A stretch of 6,970 nt of DNA from an uncultured Bacteroidales bacterium. GTDB lineage: Bacteria; Bacteroidota; Bacteroidia; Bacteroidales; Bacteroidaceae. This document shows, piece by piece, positions 1 through 5,695 of this stretch; positions within the stretch are counted from its first letter, which is position 1, and each line of letters starts with the position of its first letter. The notes under the pieces were generated by a model. That model had not been told where the DNA came from and ran no database searches. It saw only the letters and a list, made by a program, of their open reading frames with translations. The position numbers and the translations under genes are program-made. The stretch lies in NCBI GenBank assembly GCA_902768605.1, contig CACXLY010000137.1, positions 1-6,970 of the forward strand, read 5' to 3'.

Positions 1-988
1 TATTCGTAGAAAGCCTTGAGGTCCTCGCTTATCGGATTCTTGTCGTTGAAGCTTTCGGGCACAAGTATTGCCATTGCCTGGGGCAGCGAGAGACCACTCA
101 TCGTAAGGAACTCGAAGACATTGTCAAGGCTTGCCGAGTCGCTCATTCCTTCCTGAACGATAGGCCGCAAGTCCTTGATGTCGCCCAAAGCCTCGCTGCT
201 GAGCACGCTCTCCCTTGCTTTCATCCATCCACGATTGCCTCGAATGGTATTGATTTCACCATTATGTGCCAACAGACGGAAGGGCTGCGCCAGCTTCCAC
301 TTCGGGAAGGTATTGGTAGAGAAACGAGAATGTACGAGGGCAAGTCCGCTCGTAAAGTATGGGCTTGACAGGTCCGTGAAGTATCTTCGCAGTTGCCCGG
401 AAGTCAACATGCCCTTGTAGATGATGTTCTTCGAAGAAAGGGAGCAGATGTAGAAGTCCTCGTTGTCGGTGCGTTTCTCTATGCGCTTCCTTATCTTATA
501 TAATATGCCGTCGAGCTTCGGAGCTTGCTCTTCAGTCGCTCCTGTCACGAAGATTTGCTTGTCACGAAGATTTGCTTAATGTCAGGCTCAACGTCTCTCG
601 CTCCCACGCCCAAAACATCGGGACATGTCGGCACAGTCCTGACATGCATCAGCTCCAGTCCTTCGCGCTCAATCTCTTCTATCATTATGCTCAGTATTGT
701 TTGCTGGGCCTTTTCGTCTTTTGGAAGGAACACAAGCCCCGTGCCGTACCGACCTTTCTCAGGTACAGGAATGCCTTGCAGGAGAATGAACTCATGCGGA
801 ATCTGCACCATGATGCCTGCACCATCGCCCGTCTTGTCCCTGGTCTCTGCACCACGATGCTCCATGTTCTCCAGCACCTTCAATGCGTTGTCAACAAGTT
901 CGTGGCTCTTGCCTCCGTGAATGTGTACCACCATGCCCACGCCGCAGGCATCGTGCTCGTATGCTTCCTGATATAAACCTTGATTCAT
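1..988 (-). pseudogene. gltB: glutamate synthase (GOGAT) large subunit, 5' part, broken by a 17-bp duplication
   Basis: This is the N-terminal glutaminase part of glutamate synthase, which takes ammonia from glutamine to make glutamate from 2-oxoglutarate. From the ATG at 988 the frame reads a short propeptide, then EHDACGVGM. Cys15 is the expected N-terminal nucleophile of the class II amidotransferase (Ntn hydrolase) fold. The frame continues to DIKQIFVT and stops at TGA (547-545) after 147 residues. The cause is an exact 17-bp tandem duplication at 544-577. If one copy is removed the frame reads on without a stop to base 1, giving GATEEQAPKL, then LVHSRFSTNTFPKW, LLAHNGEINTIRGNRGW and SDSASLDNVFEFL, all typical GltB glutamine-site motifs. 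The rest of the gene lies outside the window. The start follows a heptamer repeat array, and no Shine-Dalgarno sequence is visible. It is the third gene of the dapF-dapL-gltB run. Identity is very sure; whether it is a true pseudogene, a phase-variable gene or an assembly error is open. Confidence 0.9.
544..577. repeat. 17-bp perfect tandem duplication inside gltB
   Basis: The 17-mer gtcacgaagatttgctt occurs at 544-560 and again at 561-577 with no gap. On the coding strand the first pass gives KQIFVT in frame. The second copy is entered out of frame and ends in TGA. Because 17 is not a multiple of 3, the unit by itself explains the frame break; loss of either copy restores it. Confidence 0.97.
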
Positions 989-1061
989 TTACAATTTGAC
1001 GATTTACGATTTACAATTTATTCCCTCTAAAGGGGGTTAGGGGGTCTTTACAATTTACTAT
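989..1061 (-). repeat. degenerate heptamer array ATYGTAA split by a C/G-run core
   Basis: Read on the minus strand, the gap between dapL and gltB is built of near-identical units. ATAGTAA (1061-1055) and ATTGTAA (1054-1048) lie over the last codons and stop of dapL. A roughly 30-bp core (1047-1018) with two runs of five C and a CCCT/AGGG inverted repeat follows. Then come ATTGTAA (1017-1011), ATCGTAA (1010-1004), ATCGTCAA (1003-996) and ATTGTAA (995-989), which abuts the gltB ATG. The core resembles C/G-run intergenic repeats I recall from Bacteroidales genomes; that is memory, not a search. It could act as a weak terminator, a leader element or a mobile short repeat. No U-tract follows the hairpin, so a classical terminator is unlikely. 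Confidence 0.75.
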
Positions 1062-2214
1062 TTATTCGGCGAAGCGCCTTTACTGTATTCTCGTGTGTGC
1101 CAAAGGCCGTAAGTCGTACGAAGCCTTCTCCTTTGTCGCCAAAGCCAACGCCGGGAGTGCAGACGATGTGGGCTGATTGAAGCATCCAGTCGAAGAACTC
1201 CCACGACATCATGTTGCCAGGTGTCTTGACCCATAGGTAAGGTGCATCTATGCCGCCATAGACCTTGAAGCCCATGTCTGTCAATGACGCCCGCATCACG
1301 TGCGCATTCTTCATATAATAGGAAATCGTTTCCTTTATCTGAACCTTGCCCTGAGATGTGTAGATGGCTTCCGCCGCCCTTTGGGAGAGGTAGCTCGCGC
1401 CATTGAACTTGGTGCATTGACGCCTGTTCCACAACGCATTCAGCGGCATTCTCAAGGCCTTCGGCACAACGGTGTACCCGCATCGGATGCCGGTGAAGCC
1501 TGCCGTCTTTGAATAGGAGTGAAACTCTACGGCACACTTGCTTGCCTCAGGTATCTCGTAGATGCTGTGCGGCACATCTTCACTCTGGATATAAGCCTCA
1601 TAGGCTGCATCGTAGAAGATGAGAGCTTCTTCCTGTGTGGCATAATCGACCCACGCCTTCAGCTGCGCTTTTGTGAGCGTCGTGCCCGTCGGATTGTTGG
1701 GATAGCAGAGGTAGATGACGTCCACATGGTCACTGGGCAGTTCGGGCACGAAGCCGTTCTCCGGCGTGCAAGGAAGCTTGACGATAGTCCTGCCTGCCAT
1801 GAGATTGGAGTCCACATAGACAGGATAAACGGGGTCCGTGACAGCCACCACACACTTCTCGGAAAGCAGTTCCTGGAAGTTGCCTGTGTCGCTCTTTGCT
1901 CCATCACTGACGAATATCTCGTCCGCCTCAACGTCGATGCCGTGTCTGCGGAAGTCATTCTCTACAATTGCTTCGCGCAGGAAGTCATAGCCACGTTCAG
2001 GGCCATAGCCGCGGAACGATGCTGCCACAGCCATCTCGTCCACGGCCTTGTGCAGAGCCCCCACAACAGCCGGGGCAAGAGGCTGCGTCACGTCGCCTAT
2101 TCCCAATGAGATGACGTCCGCCTCCGGATGTTTCTTCTTATAGTCGTTTACCTTCCGGGCAATCTCTGCAAAGAGATACGACTCAGACAGCTTTAAGTAG
2201 TTTTCGCTGATCAT
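1048..2214 (-). CDS. dapL: LL-diaminopimelate aminotransferase
   Basis: This PLP enzyme (fold type I) transfers the amino group of glutamate to tetrahydrodipicolinate, making LL-diaminopimelate in one step and bypassing the succinylase and acetylase routes to lysine and peptidoglycan. Visible motifs are [10 protein letters not shown] (37-46), [11 protein letters not shown] (69-79), [10 protein letters not shown] (103-112), CYPNNPTGT (170-178), YDAAYEAY (201-208) with the Asp expected to hold the pyridine nitrogen, and [12 protein letters not shown] (233-244) with Lys236 as the PLP Schiff-base lysine. [11 protein letters not shown] and the C-terminal GFVRLTAF, with Arg367 for the substrate carboxylate, complete the set. 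At 388 residues it is about 20 shorter than the usual 408-411. The shortfall falls in two apparent loops, after NLMAGRT (near 143) and after PKAL (near 254), with frame and catalytic residues intact. The ATG at 2214 follows the octamer array directly, 31 nt after dapF. The last residues (NSKL) are encoded by heptamer-repeat DNA. It should be functional. Confidence 0.95.
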   Translation of the reverse strand: MISENYLKLSESYLFAEIARKVNDYKKKHPEADVISLGIGDVTQPLAPAVVGALHKAVDEMAVAASFRGYGPERGYDFLREAIVENDFRRHGIDVEADEIFVSDGAKSDTGNFQELLSEKCVVAVTDPVYPVYVDSNLMAGRTIVKLPCTPENGFVPELPSDHVDVIYLCYPNNPTGTTLTKAQLKAWVDYATQEEALIFYDAAYEAYIQSEDVPHSIYEIPEASKCAVEFHSYSKTAGFTGIRCGYTVVPKALRMPLNALWNRRQCTKFNGASYLSQRAAEAIYTSQGKVQIKETISYYMKNAHVMRASLTDMGFKVYGGIDAPYLWVKTPGNMMSWEFFDWMLQSAHIVCTPGVGFGDKGEGFVRLTAFGTHENTVKALRRINSKL

Positions 2215-2246
2215 TTCTTTATTTCGTTATTACGTTATTTCGTTAT
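2215..2246 (-). repeat. four-unit octamer tandem array filling the dapF-dapL spacer
   Basis: On the minus strand the spacer is exactly four 8-bp units: ATAACGAA (2246-2239), ATAACGTA (2238-2231), ATAACGAA (2230-2223) and ATAAAGAA (2222-2215). The first base of the array is the last base of the dapF TGA stop, and the array ends immediately before the dapL ATG. It therefore also serves as the dapL translation initiation region. No other spacer sequence exists between the two genes. Confidence 0.93.
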
Positions 2247-3055
2247 CACGACAGTTCTATTTCTCCTTCAAACACGAACACGGCCGGTCCCGTCAAATAG
2301 ACGTGATTGTCCTGAAGGCACCATTTAACGTCCAGCGTGCCACCATCCATGAGGATGCGACTCCTTCTTTCTGCACGTCCAGTCAATGCAGCTGCCACAG
2401 CCACGGCACAGGCTCCCGTGCCACAAGCCTGGGTGATGCCGCTGCCGCGCTCCCAAACGCGCACTCGAATGCCGTCAGGACGCATTTCGGCAAACTCGAT
2501 GTTGCAGCGTTCGGGAAACGCGGGATGATGTTCCAGTCCACAGCCTTCCTGCTCAACGGCATCTATATCTTCGGTGAAAACGACATAGTGGGGATTGCCC
2601 ATCGAGACGAACGTTCCCTCCCTGAGACCTGTTCCCTGTGGCAGAAACTGCAAGGGGTTCTCGAAGACAGGCTCGCCCATATCGACCGTGCTGGCATCGA
2701 CGAGACCATCACGAACTCTCAAATGGATTGTTTTTATGCCGGAGAGAGTGAGCAATCTGACTTCCTTGCTGGTCGTCAGTCCCTTTTCATATACATACTT
2801 CCCCACGCATCGGCTGGCGTTGCCACACATCATGGCCTCCGACCCGTCGGCATTGTAGATGCGCATCGTAAAGTCAGCTTCAGGTATGCGGCTGCGTCCT
2901 ATCAGTACAAGTCCGTCGGAGCCGATGCCTTTATGCCTGTCGCTCCACCGGCGTGCCAACTCCTCGGGCTCCTCTATATTATATAATAATGTGTCAACAT
3001 ATATATAGTCGTTGCCGGCACCATGCATCTTTGTGAAATGAATCTTATGTTTCAT
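2246..3055 (-). CDS. dapF: diaminopimelate epimerase
   Basis: This cofactor-independent cytoplasmic epimerase converts LL- to meso-diaminopimelate, the lysine precursor and peptidoglycan cross-linking residue. It acts directly after DapL, its operon neighbour. The two active-site cysteines are present: Cys77 in MMCGNASRCVGK (the Bacteroidota form of the usual CGNGARC motif) and Cys211 in TQACGTGACA. Substrate-binding segments seen are KMHGAGNDY (9-17), GSDGLV (45-50), NADGSEA (68-74), MGNPHYV (152-158) and WERGSG (201-206). Length is 269 residues, normal for the family. The ATG at 3055 gives KIHFTKMHGAGND at the expected distance from the N-terminus. The TGA stop shares its A with the octamer array leading to dapL. 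It is the first gene of the leftward run, about 50 nt from a good -7 box. No damage was seen. Confidence 0.97.
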   Translation of the reverse strand: MKHKIHFTKMHGAGNDYIYVDTLLYNIEEPEELARRWSDRHKGIGSDGLVLIGRSRIPEADFTMRIYNADGSEAMMCGNASRCVGKYVYEKGLTTSKEVRLLTLSGIKTIHLRVRDGLVDASTVDMGEPVFENPLQFLPQGTGLREGTFVSMGNPHYVVFTEDIDAVEQEGCGLEHHPAFPERCNIEFAEMRPDGIRVRVWERGSGITQACGTGACAVAVAAALTGRAERRSRILMDGGTLDVKWCLQDNHVYLTGPAVFVFEGEIELS

Positions 3056-3104
3056 TTTGTATAGAATTTCTTTATTAGACTGACATATTTACTTAATTCT
3101 GATG

Positions 3105-3132
3105 CAAAGGTAAGCATTTTGAAACAAAACAA
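3105..3132 (-). promoter_or_regulatory. candidate Bacteroides-type promoter for dapF-dapL-gltB
   Basis: On the minus strand TACCTTTG (3112-3105) is a perfect match to the TAnnTTTG -7 box used by the Bacteroidota primary sigma factor. A TTG at 3132-3130 could be the -33 element, but the 17-bp spacer is shorter than the usual 19-21, so this half is weaker. Transcription would start near 3099, leaving a leader of about 44 nt before dapF. Confidence 0.55.
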
Positions 3133-3173
3133 CCTAATTTCGCAAACAAAAGCACACTTTAACGATGTTTTAA

Positions 3174-3187
3174 TTGACATATATCAA
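3174..3187. promoter_or_regulatory. FNR/CRP-family-like inverted repeat, candidate operator
   Basis: TTGACATATATCAA matches the classical FNR-type box TTGAT-N4-ATCAA at 9 of 10 defined bases and is nearly symmetric. Its centre (about 3180.5) is 72 and 73 bp from the centres of the two -7 boxes of the divergent promoters. An A/T-rich spacer can produce such a match by chance, and I cannot name the regulator. Confidence 0.4.
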
Positions 3188-3226
3188 GTAAAACACATCT
3201 AAACATATCATTTTGACCGTCTATTC

Positions 3227-3257
3227 TTGTTTAATCGAACATATTGTCATACCTTTG
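3227..3257 (+). promoter_or_regulatory. Bacteroides-type promoter for glnK-amt
   Basis: TTG (3227-3229), a 20-bp spacer and TACCTTTG (3250-3257) match both the -33 and the -7 consensus of Bacteroidota primary-sigma promoters. The start of transcription would fall near 3262-3264, giving a leader of about 52 nt before the glnK ATG. The palindrome at 3266-3277 would lie within the first bases of the transcript. Confidence 0.7.
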
Positions 3258-3265
3258 CATCGAAA

Positions 3266-3277
3266 ACATTGCAATGT
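3266..3277. promoter_or_regulatory. perfect 12-bp palindrome at the predicted glnK transcription start, candidate operator
   Basis: acattgcaatgt is fully self-complementary and begins only a few bases after the predicted start of transcription. A dimeric repressor bound here would block initiation or clearance. With no loop, it is better read as a DNA site than as an RNA hairpin. The cognate protein is unknown. Confidence 0.4.
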
Positions 3278-3315
3278 GTAAGAATAGGACGCTCATTAGT
3301 AACAATTATTAAAGT

Positions 3316-3663
3316 ATGAAAAGAATTGAAGCTATCATCAGGAAGACGAAGTTTGAGGATGTCAAGGAAGCGTTGCTTTCGTCGGACATCGACTGGTTTG
3401 AGTATCACGACGTGCATGGCATTGGTCAGAGCCGACAAGAGCGTATCTATCGTGGCGTTCAATACTCGACCGACGTCATAGAACGTGTGGCACTGACCAT
3501 CGTTTGTCGCGACCAGTTTGTCCAACCCACCGTGAAGGTGATCATCGAAACAGCACATACAGGCGAGGTAGGCGACGGCCGCATCTTCGTAAGCGACATG
3601 ATTGACACATGGAGCATCCGTACCGGCGAACACGGCGACACAGTGCTGAGAGACAAGAAATAA
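3316..3663 (+). CDS. glnK: nitrogen regulatory protein P-II
   Basis: This small trimeric sensor of ATP/ADP and 2-oxoglutarate typically blocks the Amt channel when nitrogen is plentiful. The 115 residues start KRIEAIIRKTKFEDVKEAL, the standard P-II first strand and helix. The T-loop region is GIGQSRQERIYRGVQY (35-50), with Tyr50 aligned to the uridylylated Tyr51 of E. coli P-II and Arg46 aligned to the GlnK arginine that enters the Amt pore. The loop is one residue shorter than in E. coli. The C-terminal signature TGEVGDGRIFV (82-92) and the IRTGE segment (101-105) supply nucleotide contacts. It sits 34 nt upstream of amt, the classic glnK-amt pair, which is why glnK is preferred over glnB. 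The gene is intact even though its partner amt is broken. Confidence 0.95.
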   Translation: MKRIEAIIRKTKFEDVKEALLSSDIDWFEYHDVHGIGQSRQERIYRGVQYSTDVIERVALTIVCRDQFVQPTVKVIIETAHTGEVGDGRIFVSDMIDTWSIRTGEHGDTVLRDKK

Positions 3664-3697
3664 TCAGAGTTAACGAAACACAACACATTATTTAATT

Positions 3698-4912
3698 ATG
3701 AACGACATTGCACTTTCACTATGCTTCTGGCAGCCATGCTTGTTTTCTGGATGCAACCGGGCTTTGCCTTATGCGAAGCAGGCTTCACGCGCGGCAAGAA
3801 CACCGCAAACATTCTGTTCAAGAACTTCGTGGACTTCATGTTCGGCTCGTTGCTGTTCTGGTTCATCGGCTTTGGTTTCATGTTCGGCTCAGACGGCTCG
3901 GGCTTCATCGGTATGCCCAACTGGGGCGACCTATCCTTTTATAATGGCGACCTGCCCGTAGAGGGTTTCCTGATGTTCGAGACCGTCTTCTGCGCCACCT
4001 CTGCAACAATCGTCAGCGGAGCAATGGCAGAGCGCACCAAGTTCTCGATGTACGTCATCTACAGCGCTGTCATATCTTTGTTCATCTACCCCATTGAGGG
4101 ACACTGGACTTGGGGCGGCGGTTGGCTCTGTAATGAAACAGAGGACGGGTTCATGATGCAGACCTTCGGTGCCGTCTTCCACGACTTCGCCGGTTCTGCC
4201 ATTGTTCATAGCGTGGGCGGCGTGCTGGCATTGATAGGAGCGATATGCAAAGGACGGCAGCAGCAGAGCCATTCCCGGCCATTCACTGACGTTGGCTGCC
4301 CTCGGAGTCTTCATTCTTTGGCTTGGATGGTTCGGCTTCAACCCTGGCTCACAGTTGGCAGCTTCGGGCGAAGTAAACCGCAAGGCCATCTGCCACGTCT
4401 TGCTGACCACTAACCTTGCCGCTGCTGCCGGAGGCATAGCGACAATGTTCGTCACATGGCTGAAGTATGGCAAGCCCTCGTTCTCCCTGATGCTCAACGG
4501 CGTGCTGGCAGGGCTGGTGGGCATCACGGCAGGTTGCGACCTCGTCTCGCCCGTTGGAGCCGTCGCCATCGGCCTCATCTGCGGCATCGTGCTTGTCTTT
4601 TCCATCGAGTTCATCGACCATCAGTTGCACATCGACGACCCTGTTGGCGCCAGTTCCGTACACGGTGTCTGCGGCATCCTCGGCACGTTGCTGACGGGTC
4701 TGCTCTCCACGTCGGGCGGCGCTCTGTACGGCGGTGGCTGGGGCTTCTTCGGGGCACAGTGTTTCGGCATCCTTGTCATCGACCTCTGGGCAGCAGTTTG
4801 CGGCTTCGCCCTGTTCTACGGAATAAGGAAACTCCATGGCCTTCGAGTCGATGCCCGCATTGAGGACGAAGGACTGGATGTATATGAGCACGGAGAGACA
4901 TGTTACAATTAA
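3698..4912 (+). pseudogene. amt: ammonium transporter, with two frame-breaking deletions
   Basis: This Amt/MEP/Rh-family inner-membrane channel is readable only in three pieces. Piece 1, from the ATG at 3698, gives MNDIALS. At 3720/3721 the frame jumps to MLLAAMLVFWMQPGFALCEAGFTRG, where family members have about four to five more residues (roughly LDTVW), so about 13 nt seem missing. Piece 2 runs to LALIGA (4242) and includes GAMAERTKFSMY, GHWTWGGGWL and the signature DFAGSAIVHSVGG, with the first pore histidine at 4207-4209. Near 4243 the frame moves again, to YAKDGSSRAIPGHSLTLAALGVF, with about ten linker residues (about 29 nt) absent. Piece 3 continues to the stop at 4910-4912, with the second pore histidine in SSVHGVCG (4661-4663) and a normal C-terminal EGLDVYEHGETCYN. 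An ATG at 3721 could give a 230-residue product lacking the second half. Deletion sizes rest on family memory; the frame changes are seen directly. Confidence 0.9.
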
Positions 4913-4918
4913 AGAGAA

Positions 4919-4960
4919 AAACTTCTCGTGAGAAAATAACAAACTTCTCGTGAGTAGTTT
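4919..4960. repeat. paired 14-bp direct repeats, the second inside an imperfect 20-bp palindrome
   Basis: aaacttctcgtgag occurs at 4919-4932 and 4941-4954, a 22-bp period, in the 81-nt gap between amt and the TorF gene. Copy 1 forms the inverted repeat TTCTC-GT-GAGAA (4923-4934). Copy 2 extends to aaacttctcgtgagtagttt (4941-4960), symmetric at 16 of 20 positions. Two sites two helical turns apart suggest a protein-binding operator. An RNA hairpin with attenuator function is the alternative, though no U-tract follows. Confidence 0.7.
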
Positions 4961-4993
4961 ATTCACAACAAACACACCAAACATAAAAAGCAC

Positions 4994-5680
4994 ATGAAAA
5001 GATTGATTATGACACTCCTGTTGGCAGCCTGCATGACTGCAGCGGGAGCAAAGGATAAGGTAGGAGCGACGATAGGTTGTGACTTCGTCGGCCAGTACAT
5101 TTGGCGTGGTCAGAAGCTCGGTAACGTCAGCCTACAGCCCACACTTGGCATCGACTATAAAGGCATAAGCCTGAGCAGCTGGGGAAGCGTCGGTTTCGAT
5201 TCAGACGATGCAAAAGAGCTTGACTTCACGTTGGCCTATGAATTGAAAGGCTTCAACGTGGGCCTGACCGACTACTGGTTCTCTGAAGGCAACTACTTCA
5301 ACTATAAGGCTCACCAGACGACCCATGTGTGGGAAGCAAACGTCGGCTACGACTTCGGCTTCCTCAGCGTGCAGTGGTTCACGAACTTTGCCGGCAACGA
5401 CGGTCTGAACCGTTGCGGCAAGCGAGCCTATAGCAGTTACTTCGAGATTGTGGCACCCTTCCGTCTTGCCAAACTCGACTGGACTGCCACCTTCGGAGCC
5501 GTGCCCTATGCCACAACATCCTACGATGCCAACGGCTTCTGCGTCACGAACATCTCCCTGCGTGCCACCAAGGATTTCATCATCAAGCAGAAATGGCATC
5601 TGCCAGTATTTGCAGGTCTGACGGGCAACCCAAGGGCAGAGAAGCTCTACATCATCTTCGGCACATCATTCTCTATATAA
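4994..5680 (+). CDS. TorF-family putative outer-membrane beta-barrel porin
   Basis: This 228-residue exported protein resembles the TorF/Gcw_chp-type putative porins found beside amt in Bacteroidota. Residues 1-19 (KR, then a hydrophobic stretch, ending TAAGA before KDK) look like a Sec signal peptide. An LAAC at 10-13 also meets the lipobox pattern, so a lipoprotein cannot be excluded. The mature part opens with GATIGCDFVGQYIWRGQKLG, the aromatic-rich first strand typical of this family. It continues with alternating strands such as GISLSSWGSVGF, FNVGLTDYWF, FLSVQWFTNFAG and WTATFGAVPYA, and ends with a barrel-like terminal strand LYIIFGTSFSI. Expected length and lack of internal stops argue for an intact gene. 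Following amt by 81 nt and preceding pyrG by 15 nt, it probably serves nutrient (perhaps ammonium) passage across the outer membrane; substrate is inference. No Shine-Dalgarno sequence is visible. Confidence 0.8.
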   Translation: MKRLIMTLLLAACMTAAGAKDKVGATIGCDFVGQYIWRGQKLGNVSLQPTLGIDYKGISLSSWGSVGFDSDDAKELDFTLAYELKGFNVGLTDYWFSEGNYFNYKAHQTTHVWEANVGYDFGFLSVQWFTNFAGNDGLNRCGKRAYSSYFEIVAPFRLAKLDWTATFGAVPYATTSYDANGFCVTNISLRATKDFIIKQKWHLPVFAGLTGNPRAEKLYIIFGTSFSI

Positions 5681-5695
5681 AAAGCCTTCAGACTC

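Larger units (their letters stand above)
3056..3315. promoter_or_regulatory. divergent regulatory spacer between dapF and glnK
   Basis: These 260 bp hold no credible gene and are A/T-rich. They carry one Bacteroides-type promoter per strand (-7 boxes at 3105-3112 and 3250-3257), an FNR-like inverted repeat in the middle (3174-3187), and a perfect palindrome in the glnK leader (3266-3277). The region probably sets transcription of the diaminopimelate/GOGAT run and the P-II/ammonium run together. Confidence 0.8.

Noticed and set aside
1018..1047. Intrinsic terminator after dapL
   Set aside because: The CCCT/AGGG stem is only 4 bp and no U-tract follows, so it is described as part of the repeat instead.
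1519..2109. Plus-strand open frame of 196 codons opposite dapL
   Set aside because: It is antisense to a fully recognisable DapL with intact catalytic motifs, and its translation resembles no family.
2303..2986. Plus-strand open frame of 227 codons opposite dapF
   Set aside because: It lies wholly within dapF in antisense; the length follows from the codon bias of the real gene.
2980..2992. Shared 13-mer tatataataatgt, here and at 6660-6672 in pyrG
   Set aside because: Both lie in coding DNA using A/T-rich Tyr, Ile and Asn codons; low complexity explains the match.
3247..3633. Minus-strand open frame opposite glnK, overlapping the promoter
   Set aside because: It is a shadow of the P-II gene. 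It would need an unrelated protein in the same DNA and shows no motif.
3721..4413. Treating the 230-codon frame from the ATG at 3721 as a complete short membrane protein
   Set aside because: It starts inside the first Amt helix, and its last 56 residues are out-of-frame Amt DNA. It is a fragment, not a separate gene.
4349..4993. Minus-strand open frame of 214 codons opposite the second half of amt
   Set aside because: The sense strand encodes conserved Amt helices; the antisense product is low in recognisable features.
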